From Erinaceus europaeus (taxonomy: Eukaryota; Chordata; Mammalia; Eulipotyphla; Erinaceidae): 64,000 nt of DNA. The DNA lies in the NCBI RefSeq assembly GCF_950295315.1, contig NC_080164.1:109016447-109080446 (forward strand), given 5' to 3'. Both the position numbers and the translations under genes were made by a program. Of the stretch, positions 32,348-42,801 are shown piece after piece (within the stretch, counting starts at the first letter, position 1; each line of letters starts with the position of its first letter). A model generated the notes under the pieces. It searched no databases. It was not told where the DNA came from and saw only the letters and a list, made by a program, of their open reading frames with translations.

Positions 32348-33084
32348 CTGGTTTTTCTTTTTTATGCAGACTGGGAATGAACTCAGAGTTCACTAATATG
32401 TAACACCACTCAGTTTCCTCACCAGTAATTTTTTATTTCTTTATTGGGGGAATCACCAGTTAAAATATAGAATTTTATTCTATATTATGAACAATGATAA
32501 AAGGAGAGAGAGAGTGGGGGAAGAAACACTAAACATCATATTACCATCTGTAAATCTCTCTCAGGAGGCACATAATAATTTTCTTTATGGAGGCATTCAA
32601 ACTTAAATCAAGCTATAGTGCTTTAAGAAAAAAAAATTAGGACATAGAGACAGCAAGAACTAAAGGTGGAGACACATGAAAATTAAATAGTAAACTAAAA
32701 AGAGTTTCAGGCTCCAAGAATGGTTCTTACCTAAAGCACATTGTCAGGTTAAAGGAAAAATCAGATAAAAATGACAATAGCAATAAAAAAATACATAGAA
32801 GGTACTTATTGTCATCCTTACCGTTTTGTATTCATCACCTTCTTTAATTCCTGGATTGCTCTGTTATTGCACTGTTATTGTCATTTTACAAATGAGAGTA
32901 CTGTGACTTGGGTACAGAACAAATAAATAAAGTGCCTGAGCTTACAAGCTCCTAGAAAGATTGAAATTTGAATCCATCCTTGTCTGATGTTAAAGCATAA
33001 ACTCCAAATCATTAATTTAGTCAGTTGTAATCATTGTAGAGGAATCTACGTGTGTGCTGAGAGTGGTGAGGGAAGTGGTGATAT
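32348..33084. other. Intron, nothing recognised
   Basis: AT-rich sequence without a supported feature. Confidence 0.45.
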
Positions 33085-34260
33085 AAAATGCTGTGTGTGA
33101 GAATTTTTCCAAGAATGGAAGCTACTTTCTGCCCTAATCCAACTTTCTAGCCCTTTTCTCTACTCTGACACCATTTTTTTGGACAATATATATATATATT
33201 TTTTATATTTATTTATTCCCTTTTGTTGCCCTTGTTTTATTGTTGTAGTTATTATTGTTATTGATGTCATCATTGTTGGATAGGACAGAGAGAAATGGAG
33301 AGAGGAGGGGAAGACAGAGAGGGGGAGAGAAAGATAGACACCTGCAGACCTGCTTCACCGCCTGTGAAGCGACTCCCCTGCAGGTGGGGAGCCAGAGCCA
33401 GGGGCTCAAACCAGGATCCTTAAGCCAGTCCTTGCTAAGCCAGTCCTTGCGCTTTGCACCACCTGCACTTAACCCGCTGCGCCACAGCCCGACTCCCATC
33501 TCAGACAATATTTTAATCCAACCTCATGCTAGCTATGAAACTCAAGCAAACTACCATTGCTGTAGGCACCTAGAAATATGCCTAAGATTAGGTTTCTTTC
33601 ACCTTAGGTTTCTTCCACCCTAATTTCACCTGCTCTGTTACTAATTTTTTTTCTTTTTTGGTTCCTGTTTATTAACTAGACAGAAAGTTGCAGACACTAC
33701 CATGATTCCATCCTGACTTCTTAGGGCAGAAGACCTCACCAATGTGTCCTGGGAACCCCACCTCCCCAGAGCCCTGCCCAACTAAGGAAAGACAGAAACA
33801 GGTTAGGGGTATGAACTGACCTGCCAATGTCCATGTCCAGCACAGAAGCAATTACAGAAGCTAGAATTCCTACCTTCTGTACCACAAAAAGGATTTGGTC
33901 TATACTCCTAGTGAGGGAGAAGTGATAGGAGGAAGAGCTTAATTAAGAAGGCTCTGAATTCCAGCTCCATCAGGACCCACAGAAAGAAGAAAAAGGGAGG
34001 GAGATTTGAATGTGGTAATAGGGTCATGAGCGGCTTGGAGGGAAAAAGAGGACTGGACCTGGAAGAAAAAGGGGACAACTATGTACAAATGTAGATAAAT
34101 AGTTGTAGAGATGACAGCTAACCCACGTCTGCCACCTTGGGAGAACTGTGATGGTTTACAGTGGATGGACTAGGGATTCAGAACTCTGGTGGTGGGAACG
34201 GTGTGGACTTATAGCCCTGTTGACATGTAATTTTGTAAATCAATATTAAATCACTAAAAA
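33085..34260 (+). mobile_element. Older-subfamily L1 3' UTR, split by a SINE
   Basis: GGAAGCTACTTTCTGCCCTAATCCAACTTTCTAGCCC.. parallels 18600 and 39850. The body resumes after the SINE at 33190-33498 and ends ATTCAGAACTCTGGTGGTGGGAACGG..TTGTAAATCAATATTAAATCACTAAAAAA. An extra segment of about 200 bp (33920-34140, GGAGGAAGAGCTTAATTAAGAAGG..CCACCTTGGGAGAACTGTG) sits before the terminus. Confidence 0.82.
33190..33498 (-). mobile_element. SINE type A, reverse, with short tandem duplication
   Basis: An 8-bp target duplication GACAATAT lies at 33182-33189 and 33504-33511. The head contains a 15-bp unit (TAAGCCAGTCCTTGC) twice. It is inserted into the L1 3' UTR. Confidence 0.9.
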
Positions 34261-34727
34261 ATGCTCTGTATGGAGAAATTATTTGAGCTACTGTTTATCG
34301 AGGTGATATTCACATTCAGTGTCTTAAGAACTAGACCACTGATTTCTGAGTCTTTCTGGAACTTTTAAAAAAACACTCTGAATAAAGCACTTTCAGGTAA
34401 ACAACTCTCTCATGCCTCATTTTCTATAAGGTGTGGTTCTGAGGACCTGGGCTTGCCACTCACTCTCTTATGTCCTACTTCCTCTAAGGGTAGAAAAGTA
34501 GTGTGTGTATTACCTTCTATTTTCATAATCTTTGAGCCAATAAGAATGGAGGGAAGTATAAGTTCTCTGTTCCTCTGTCACTTCTGGGAGAAAGTTTTTA
34601 TTTTTTTTCAGAGCATGTGTTTAGCTCTTATTCCTTCTTTGGTCAAAGAACAGACTTTTTTATTTTGTCTTGTTTTGATTTTCATGTTTAACTATTACCC
34701 TATGGACTGGATAGAACTATTGGTATC
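34261..34727. other. Intron, nothing recognised
   Basis: No supported feature. Confidence 0.45.
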
Positions 34728-34928
34728 TCTCACCTGCAGGGGAGTCGCTTCACAAATGGTGAAGCAGGTCTGCAGGTATCTATATTTCTCTCCTCCTCTC
34801 TGTCTTCCCCTCCTCTCTCCATTTCTGTCTGTCTTGTACAACAACAAAGACATCAGTAACAACAACAATAACTATAACAATAAAAAACAACAAAGGCAAT
34901 AAAAGGGAATAAATATATAAATATAAAA
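34728..34928 (+). mobile_element. SINE type A, 5' truncated
   Basis: Begins at CACCTGCAGGGGAGTCGCTTCACA, so the tRNA-like head is missing. CT block, AACAACAATAACTATAACAATAAAA tail and GGGAATAAATATATAAATAT follow. Confidence 0.88.
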
Positions 34929-35089
34929 AAGAACTATTGGTATCATATGCCCTAATTCCTGTTTGTTTGTTTTTTAGTTGAACTTCTTTTGCTTCTTTCT
35001 TTCAAGTCACACTTCAATGATAGTGAGTGAATTGATAGGCTCACAAAATTGACATAGAGATTACTCTAAATTAAAATCCTATCTGAACT
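34929..35089. other. Intron, nothing recognised
   Basis: No supported feature. Confidence 0.4.
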
Positions 35090-35420
35090 AAAGCAACTAA
35101 AACAGAATCTCCAGAAAATCCAGTTGTCATCAGCACTGCCCTCAGGAATGTCTCGGGAACTGCAGAAAGTGAACAGACATTTCATTCTCACTTGCATATG
35201 CAACCAGTAAAACATTCCTACTGATGTTTTGAACTGTGGTTCCCACCCCTCTTTCTGTCAAGATGGAATATATACTTTGACTTCTGGGTGGTCAACAATA
35301 TATTCATTCTGTGTGTACACAGAAATAAACTTTTACTTTGTGATGGATCTGTCTGTTGCCATTGAATTCACAGCAGTTTCAACTACCAGAGAAGAGCAGA
35401 TTTTCATCTAACTAGTATCA
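35090..35420 (+). repeat. Possible LTR-like remnant
   Basis: Mixed-composition stretch with GGAATATATACTTTG and a downstream AATAAACTTTTACTTTGTG poly(A)-signal context, reminiscent of old solo LTRs. No ends were found. Confidence 0.25.
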
Positions 35421-35847
35421 AGTCTTTTTCCTGAACAAGGACAGTCTTATTCTTGAAAGGAAATCCCGTGAGAACAGGGACTATAATGATGTCCTCAGCC
35501 CCACTCAATATTCTTTGTCAATGTTGCTCTCACTGTTTCTACCACTGGCCTGGCTGATGGAAAGTTTAAAGAAGAAGGTGAGAGATTTTGTATTTCTAGT
35601 GTACTGTGTGTTTTCTGAAGATATCTGCCTTTTTATTTTGATTTTATTATGAAACTCAGTGGGTAAACCTAGAAGAAAAGACCTCCTGCCTAGCGGATAG
35701 AAACTGGCCTGTAAAAAGCAGAAAGGTGCTGATATTTAAAGGGAAGAAACAAATTTGTAGGGATTTGCAGAAGGCCAAGAAACCTGAACTTGAAGCCACA
35801 GCAATATTTTTCTTCACCAATCTATAACTACATAAAAGAGGATGATA
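35421..35847. other. Intron, nothing recognised
   Basis: No supported feature. Confidence 0.4.
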
Positions 35848-35990
35848 GGGCAGAGAGATTGCTCCACTAACAGCAGTAGACTCCCATGCCTAAGGCTGTG
35901 GTGTTACAGGGACTAGAGTCTTGCTCTGACTTCTTTCTCTCTTTTGCCTCTGTGAAACTTTCATGTGTAACAAATAAAATAAATAACTTA
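35848..35990 (+). mobile_element. Diverged SINE (type E-like)
   Basis: GGGCAGAGAGATTGCTCCACTAACAGCAGTAGACTCCCATGCC..CTTTCTCTCTTTTGCCTCTG..AACAAATAAAATAAATAA. Confidence 0.5.
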
Positions 35991-36053
35991 AAAGAAGTTT
36001 ACTTAAAGTGTTATTAAAGCTAATAATAAAGTATGAAAAAAAATGTCATTGGT

Positions 36054-36212
36054 GGGGGGCCGGACAGTTGTGAAGCAGTTAAGTGCACATAGTACAAAAT
36101 GTAAGGACCTACACAAGGATCCAGGTTTGAACCCATGGCTCCCCACCTGCAGGGGGGTCACTTCATAAGCCATGAGGCAGGTCTGCACATGTTTATCTTT
36201 CTCCCCCCCTCT

Positions 36213-36252
<40 letters not shown>

Positions 36253-36385
36253 CTTCCCCTCCCCTCAATGTCTCTCTGTCCTATCAAAAACAAACAAAAA
36301 TTGAAAAATGGACACAAGAACAGTGGATTTATAGTGCAGGTACCAAGCCCCAGTGATAACCCTGGAGGAAAAAAAAAAAAAATAT
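36054..36385 (+). mobile_element. SINE type A' with internal (TA)n
   Basis: Head GGGGGGCCGGACAGTTGTGAAGCAGTTAAGTGC, core GGGTCACTTCATAAGCCATGAGGCAGG. The CT block is expanded to (TA)n at 36217-36248. The A' 3' block (CAGTGGATTTATAGTGCAGGTACCAAGCCCCAGTGATAACCCTGGAGG) and an A-run follow. Confidence 0.88.
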
Positions 36386-36684
36386 ATATATATATATATC
36401 ATTGGTGGCAGCTCCAATCAAGACTGTGGATGTGAACACTTTTAATGAATTAATTATAGAAACACAAGGAATTGGAGGGAGGAAATTGTAAAGGCCTGTA
36501 AAACCTTTGTTCCTAATGCTAGACTTCATTGCATAATAAATTAGGATGTTTAGCCTAAAACCTGCCCTAACTCTCACTCTGTCTCTGAGATTTTCTGTCT
36601 GATGGAGAAAATGTCACTTGAATGATGTAGAAATGAATGCTGTTCTTCTTTATTCTTGCAGTCCTTAGCAGGTTCTTGATGATT
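36386..36684. other. Intron, nothing recognised
   Basis: No supported feature. Confidence 0.4.
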
Positions 36685-36709
36685 CCTTCTTCTTCTTCTT
36701 CTTCTTCTT
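36685..36709 (-). repeat. (AAG)8 tail of the non-LTR element
   Basis: On the minus strand AAG units follow directly after the TAG stop of the retrotransposon frame. Microsatellite tails instead of poly(A) are usual in several non-L1 clades of non-LTR retrotransposons. Confidence 0.85.
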
Positions 36710-37290
36710 CTAGCATTTGCCCTTCTTCCGTAGCCACTCAACAGCGCTAGGTTGAGCCTGATGTAAAGTTTCGAGACCTCCTTTGAATCTGGAGAGGTGG
36801 CAGTCGTTGACTATGTGGGTCATAGTCTATCTGTAGCCACAGGGGCAGTTCGGGTCGTCTCTGGCTCCCCAGCGATGGAACATAGCGGCGCACCGGCCAT
36901 GGCCTGTTCGATAGCGATTGAGGAGGGCCCAATCATAATGTGCTAGGTCAAAGCCAGGTTGACGCTTGCAGGGGTCTGTGATGAGGTGTTTGCTCTTTAC
37001 CTCAGCTGACTGCCAACTCTGTTTCCAAGAGTCTGGAACAGAGAAGTTCAGTGTAGGCATAGGGGACCAGATTGGATGACAAGACGTCAAGCGTTGGACA
37101 GGGTGGGCGAAGATATCCGCGTATATTGGCAGGTCCGGTTGAGTGTAGACGTGGGAAATGAACTTAGATGATGCCGCATCCTGACGAATATCTGGCGGGG
37201 CGATGTTGCTAAGGACTGGCTGCCATGGAACCGGGGTGGAACGGATGGTTCCAGAAATCTGACTAAAATCATGATTCCCACATGCAACAT
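36710..37290 (-). pseudogene. C-terminal fragment of a non-L1 non-LTR retrotransposon
   Basis: A minus-strand frame of about 190 codons ends at 36710 with one internal stop (TAG at about 36824, probably a former CAG codon). Upstream it has IAPPDIRQDAASSKFI and QPGFDLAHYDWALLNRYRTG. Then come GHGRCAAMFHRWG and a zinc-knuckle pattern CPCG..TMTHIVNDC (C-x-C-G-x5-HI-x3-C). After that it reads HLSRFKGGLETLHQAQ..AVEWL before the final stop. This order (RTG-H/Q-GxC, H-K/R-WG, CxCG, TMxHI, GGL..LH) is one I associate with the C-terminus of endonuclease-reverse transcriptases abundant in invertebrates, not with mammalian L1 or L2. It is 5' truncated, lacks the RT core and has an (AAG)n tail. The clade is not determined. 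It is flanked by hedgehog-type SINEs, so contamination is unlikely. Confidence 0.75.
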
Positions 37291-37439
37291 TGAAAGAGTT
37301 GCAGTGCATCTTAGTTCTCAGAGATAACAATCAAAAGGCCTTTCTGAAATTGTGGAGAGGGCTGTTAAGACAAAAGTGAGCTATTTTCTAAATGCTTTGT
37401 TTTTGAACCATGATCATCTCTCTCTCTTTTTTTTTTTAA

Positions 37440-37702
37440 TCCTTGCTTGACTTTTTGAAAAATAACTGTAGAGACAGAGAAATTAAGAAGGGAGGGGAAA
37501 ATAGATAGATAGATAGATAGAGACATAGATAGATACATAGATAGGTGACAGATGATAGAGCCGTAACAATGTCTCATCATTTGTTTAATCTCCTCCGTGT
37601 AGTTGGGGGGTCTAGGTTTACACCCTAGTCCTTGAGCACCATGTCCCTCTTCTTTGATTTTCATGTACATCAACCATGGGTAACCACCACCTGGCCCCAT
37701 GG
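37440..37702 (-). mobile_element. SINE type B, reverse, with (GATA)n
   Basis: GACAGAGAAATTAAGAAGGGAGGGG followed by a GATA microsatellite (37499-37547), then the diverged core and the head ending TAACCACCACCTGGCCCC. Confidence 0.75.
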
Positions 37703-37863
37703 ACCAAAATTCTTTATGCGGCGCTTATTTTTAATTGAGCTGCAGAATAGATAACTGTATATCAATGGGATAAAATTTTAGTCAGATCATTTCATTTTCC
37801 TAGTTCATTAACCATGCCATTAACAAATGATAACAAGAGGAGACAGATAGAAAACCACATTCA

Positions 37864-38135
37864 GGGGAGTTGGGAAGTAGCACAGTGGGTTAAGTGCAGG
37901 TGGCACAAAGTGCAAGGACTGGCATAAGGATCCCGGTTCAAGCCCCCAGGTCCCCATCTGCAGGGTAGTCGCTTGGTGAAGCAAGTCTGCAGGTGTCTAT
38001 CTTTCTCTCCCTCTCTTTATCTTCCCCTCCTCTCTCCATTTTTCTCTGTCCTATCCAACAATGACAACAACAATAATAACTACAACAATAAAACAACAAG
38101 GGCAACAAGAGAATAAATAAATATTTTTAAAAAAG
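37864..38135 (+). mobile_element. SINE type A
   Basis: GGGGAGTTGGGAAGTAGCACAGTGGGTTAAGTGCAGG to AACAACAAGGGCAACAAGAGAATAAATAAATATTT. Confidence 0.93.
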
Positions 38136-38149
38136 AAATCTCATTCAGG

Positions 38150-38412
38150 GGGTGTTAAGGATCCCAGTTGGAGCCTCTGGCTCCCCATCTGCAGGAGGGT
38201 CACTTCACCGGCGATGAAGCAGGTCTGCAGGTATTTATCTTTCTCACCCCCTCTCTATCTTCCCCTATTCTCTTGATTTTTCTCTGTCCTATCCAACAAA
38301 AGCAATGGCAACAATAACAACAACAAGGGCAACAAAGTGGGAAAAGTGGCCTCCAGAAGCAGTGGATTTGTAGTGTAGGCACCAAGCCCCAGCAATAACC
38401 CTGGAGGAAAAA
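38150..38412 (+). mobile_element. SINE type A', 5' truncated
   Basis: Starts at AAGGATCCCAGTTGGAGCC (B-box region) and includes the A' block CCAGAAGCAGTGGATTTGTAGTGTAGGCACCAAGCCCCAGCAATAACCCTGGAGG. Confidence 0.88.
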
Positions 38413-39665
38413 AAAAGAAATAAAAAAACCACACTCAAACATACAAAATTTAAAAGGAAAAAAAAAAAAAGGTTCTTCATACTAATTGCTATTCTCCACA
38501 AACTTGAAATTCCCTCCCAAAAGACTTAAGCATAGAGGAATCACAAACCTCCTGAAGGGGGATAGGAAAGCATCTAAGGCTATGTCAAAATTAATTTTCT
38601 GTTTTCAACTGAAAACAAATTATGCAATTAAACTCATTTCCAGCAGGAAGACCTGTCTTTTTTTTCCACATCAGTAAACAATTTACCTGGTGATGCCATG
38701 AAATACCTCAAAACCATTACCTTTCAATATTTTGACTCATTATTTGAAAAACTCAAGAAGTGCACTGCAGTGGTGAGCATTCATTTGTCTTCCTTTCCTG
38801 GGCTAACAGTTTTGTTTCCTGGGCCCTCTGTGCAATATGGCGGGTGTCTGCTTGACTGCTCCTGCTTCCCAGGAGGAAGAGTCTAAATGGCTGTTCATGT
38901 CCTAGCAGCTGGCAGATGACTGTGCTGTTCCCAACATGGTTGCCTTTTGGAGGTGTTTTTTTTCTCATTCCCAATGACCCCAGAGCCCCATTTTGTGCAA
39001 TGGATGGTGGGTTGACAAATAGTACTCCATTGGACAAAACCTGTTACTGTACCTTTGAAAGAATCCCAATCCCATTGGAAGCCCAACTTTCTCCTTGGTT
39101 AGGCTGCCTTCTGAGACTGACTCCTTGAGAGAGGCTCAGGAAACATCTAAGGTTATACCCAAATTACTTTCTATAACTGTGCATCTGAAATCCAACTGTT
39201 AGGCTTCAAATCAAAGTATTATTTTTCCTTCCCCATAGGTAGATTGCTAAAATGAAAGCAAGAATGACCTTCTTTGATCTTTTTTTCTGCATCTACTTAT
39301 CTAAGGCTAACTTATTTTATCTGTAAAACACCACCATTCTCGTGCTACTAGAGTCCGAGAATGATATAGGAAAATGTACGTTCCTGAAGAATAGCTAGAC
39401 CCTTTGAAGGTCAAGGCAATATTTCAAATACTGAAATAGCATGGTCTATGGGTGTAAGCAACCTTAATTTCTAGGTAGTTTGTTCACCTGTCAAGAACTA
39501 CCCAACTGAAAGATAAATACAAGATTTCCTTATAACTTGTTAAAGCTTTTGGTAGAATAAGATCTCCTCCCAACCCCCACTCCCCATGAAGCCTTTCTCA
39601 AAAGTCTTTTCATCACATGAAAGATTTGTGAATTTCTCTGCTTTCTGTCATCACTGACCAATTTT
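38413..39665. other. Intron, nothing recognised
   Basis: The part at 38760-39130 has higher GC and more complexity (GGGCCCTCTGTGCAATATGGCGGG) and could be an old repeat or a regulatory element. No splice-flanked exon was seen. Confidence 0.4.
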
Positions 39666-40840
39666 AAGATTTCTTCTACTGGTCCTGAAATGAGTGCTGC
39701 CTAGAACGTTCCCAGCTGTGACCATTGGAGTTCAAGCTCAGACTGACAAGAACTCAGAGGTCACACAAGCTCATGTGCTAAATATTAATAGACATGGGCC
39801 CTGGCTCAGATCAATGGGGTTAATAGTTATTGGAATTTATATACTTTTCTCAAATTTGGGAGGCCTAATCCAGCCTACTAGCCTTATTTTAAACTCTGAC
39901 ACCATCTTCCCAGACAATATTTTTAATCCACCTGAATGTTAGTTTTCAGGCTCAGAAAAAAATTAGTACAGTCATGGGTCCCTTGAAACATACCTAAAAT
40001 AGACTATCCTACCTTCTTCCCACACAAAGATCCCTAGTTTCATTGCTCTATTCCAACCACTGGGTTCCTGTTAATTAAGCACTTTTTCCTAATTTATGTA
40101 TCACTGACTTTCAGCCACCAAGTTGCAGATGCTACTATGATTCCATCCTGACTTCCCTGGGCAGACAACATGATCAGTGTGTCCTGGAAACTCACCTTCT
40201 CTAGAGCTCTACCTGACTGGGGAAAGATAGAAACACGCCAGGGTATATAGATCCACCTGCCAATGTTCATGTCCAGTGGAGAAGTAATTACAGAAGCCAA
40301 ACCTTCTACCTTCTGAAGCCCATAAGGAATTTTGGTCCATACTCACAGAGGGATAAAAAATAAGGAAGCGGGGGTCGGGTGGTGGCACAGTGGGTTAAGG
40401 CATGTGGCGCAAAGCACAAAGACCGGCATAAGGATCCCGGTTCAAGCCCCCGGCTCCCCACCTGCAGGGGAGTCACTTCACAGGTGGTGAAGCAGGTCTG
40501 CAGGTATCTATCTTTCTCTCCTCCTCTCTGTCTTCCCCTCCTCTCTCCATTTCTCTCTGTCCTGTCCAACAATGAACAACATCAACAATGGCAATAATAA
40601 AAACCACAACGAGGCTACAACAACAAGGGCAACAAAAGGGGGGGAAATGGCCTCCAGGAGCAGTGGATTCATGGTGCAGGCACTGAGCCCAGCAATAACC
40701 CTGGAGGAAAACAACAACAAAAAAAGAATAGGGAAGCTTCCAATGGAGGTAATGGGACACAGAATTCTGGTGGTGGGAATTGTGTGGAATTCTTCCCCTG
40801 TTATCCTACAATCTTGTTAATCATTATTAAATCACTAATA
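39666..40840 (+). mobile_element. Older-subfamily L1 3' UTR, split by a SINE
   Basis: GGTCCTGAAATGAGTGCTGCCTAGAACGTTCCCAGC parallels 18446; AATCCAGCCTACTAGCCTTATTTTAAACTCTGACACCATCTTCCCAGAC parallels 18630. Interrupted at 40372-40729; it then ends CAGAATTCTGGTGGTGGGAATTGTGTGG..AATCATTATTAAATCACTAATAAC. Confidence 0.88.
40372..40729 (+). mobile_element. SINE type A'
   Basis: Head GGGTCGGGTGGTGGCACAGTGGG, core GGAGTCACTTCACAGGTGGTGAAGCAGG, and the A' block GGCCTCCAGGAGCAGTGGATTCATGGTGCAGGCACTGAGCCCAGCAATAACCCTGGAGG. Probable target duplication AATAAGGAAGC / AATAGGGAAGC. Confidence 0.92.
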
Positions 40841-40924
40841 ACAAAGAGTCCTCCTGTGTGCATGTGTAACTAACACTGCCAAGATGCAAAATGACTATAG
40901 TCCACATTTCTTTTTGTTTTAATT

Positions 40925-41142
40925 TTTGTATTACCTTTATTTATTTATTTATTTGATAAAGATAGCCAGAAATTTAAAGGAAGGGGAAGATACAGAGGGA
41001 GACAGTGAGATACCTGCAACCCTGCTTCACCACTCATGAAGTGGTACCCTCCCTGTAGGTGGGGACTAGGGACTTGAACCCAGGTCCTTACACATTGTAA
41101 TGTGTGTGTCCAACCAGGTATGCCACCACCTGGACCCTTCAA
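40925..41142 (-). mobile_element. SINE type B, reverse
   Basis: TTTATTTATTTATTTATTTGATAAAGATAGCCAGAAATTTAAAGG, CTGCAACCCTGCTTCACCACTCATGAAG and the head ending GCCACCACCTGGACCC. Confidence 0.9.
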
Positions 41143-41212
41143 GTCCACATGTCTATAAGCATTTTTCCAAGCAGGTCCCTCTTTTCCAACACAAGTCCAT
41201 AAAATTTCCTAA

Positions 41213-41842
41213 CCAAAGCAACGATTGCTACCTCAACATGCTTCACCTCAGAATGTATCCAGAGACTTCATGTGTGGAATGACAACCCTTCAGCTTCATT
41301 ACTCGGGTGAGACCTTTCCTTTAATAGTACACTCTAATTTCATCTCAGGTAGTTCACTTTCTAACAAAGTCCCATAACCTAGATATACACCAGTTTCTAT
41401 GAGAGAGAGCTTATGTGCACACGTATCCATAAACTACTGCAAAATATATACCTGAAAGCAGGACTACACTAGAGTTTGCAGTTCCAGATGCCACCAGGAT
41501 GCTGGCTAGGCTTCCCTGGATTGAAGACCCCACCAATGTGTCCTGGAGCTCAGCTTCCCCAGAGTCACACCCTACTAGGGAAAGAGAGAGGCAGACTGGG
41601 GGTATGGACCGACCAGTCAACGCCCATGTTCAGCGGGGAAGCAATTACAGAAGCCAGACCTTCTACCTTCTGCAACCCTCAACGACCCTGGGTCCATGCT
41701 CCCAGAGGGATAGAGAATGGGAAGGCTACCATGGGAGGGGGTGGGTTATGGGGATTGGGTGTTGGGAATTGTGTGGAGTTGTACCCCTCCTACCTTATGC
41801 TTTTGTTCACTAATCCTTTCTTAAATAGAAAATTAAAAAAAA
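41213..41842 (+). mobile_element. L1 3' UTR with the putative intron removed
   Basis: Same young subfamily as 16746-17427 and 30530-31428. At 41480/41481 the sequence TTTGCA joins GTTCCAGATGCC directly. In the other copies a 105-bp GTGAGTACC..TCACCAG segment lies exactly between these two, so this copy looks like a retrotransposed spliced transcript. The terminus TTAATAG..AATCCTTTCTTAAATAGAAAATTAAA is intact. Confidence 0.9.
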
Positions 41843-42505
41843 AAATTCCAAACATTCCAAGTTCCCCAAACTTTGATTTTCACCTTTTTCTCTAGTCTTG
41901 CTGATAAACCTGGCTTTGAATACACATCCCTGGGACTTATCTATGAAAAGAGCCAGACATCTGGAAGGATTTTTGAAATTACTTAGCCGTTTCCAACCTT
42001 TTATAGGTCAAGGTCATCAGCTACCTACTGGCCAACAGCTGAAAGGGTTTTTTCCCCTCCTACTTGTTTCAGTTTTCCAGGATATATTTCAGCCTTTATC
42101 AGGCTGTTACAACAAGGAGTGAGTAATACAAACAAGGACCCAGTGCTTATTCATACAAGTGAAACTTGAGGTTCTTCAACCGAATCTGCATATCAGCTAT
42201 GCCAACAAAAATCAAGGAATAATCTTGAGAGATCCATGAAACTAGAAAGTACCAAGACATGCACAATTAACAATTGTTCCTCAAGTGTTAGTTAATTAAT
42301 AACACTCTTTTTAAAACCTAATGATCACTAATTCATTATCGCACTCCCTTCTAATACTGAAAATGTAGAATGTTTATTTGATACATCTTCTTGATATAGT
42401 ATTTATACTCATCTTCATTTCTGAGGTTTCTATCATAAACTAAAACAGCTGCCTTGCTAAAAGGTAATTTAAAATAAAAGTAACTTATAAACTCAGGGTC
42501 ATCTT
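41843..42505. other. Intron, nothing recognised
   Basis: No supported feature. Confidence 0.45.
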
Positions 42506-42520
42506 AAAATACACATTTCT

Positions 42521-42786
42521 GGGCAGTCAGGCAGTAGCGCAGCACAGGTGGCGCAAAGCGCAAGGACCAGAATATGGATCCGGTTCGAGGCCCGAGCTCC
42601 GCAACTGCAGGGGAGTCACTTCACAAGCAGTGAAGCAGGTCTGCAGGTGTCTATCTTTCTCTCCCACTCTCTGTCTTCCCCACCTCTCTCCATTTCTCTC
42701 TGTCCTATCCAATAATAACAACAACAATAATAACTACAACAATAAAACAATAAGGGCAACAAAAGGGAATAAATAAATATTTTTTT
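42521..42786 (+). mobile_element. SINE type A
   Basis: Flanked by a 15-bp perfect duplication AAAATACACATTTCT at 42506-42520 and 42787-42801. The head GGGCAGTCAGGCAGTAGCGCAG has lost the GGGTTAAG part. Confidence 0.95.
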
Positions 42787-42801
42787 AAAATACACATTTC
42801 T

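Noticed and set aside
34453..34902. 149-codon plus-strand frame
   Set aside because: Its second half is a SINE type A and the first half has no recognisable motif or splice context.
36827..37330. Considered as a host exon because of its long frame
   Set aside because: The CxCG..TMTHI zinc-knuckle pattern, internal stop and (AAG)n tail directly after the stop identify a retrotransposon end.
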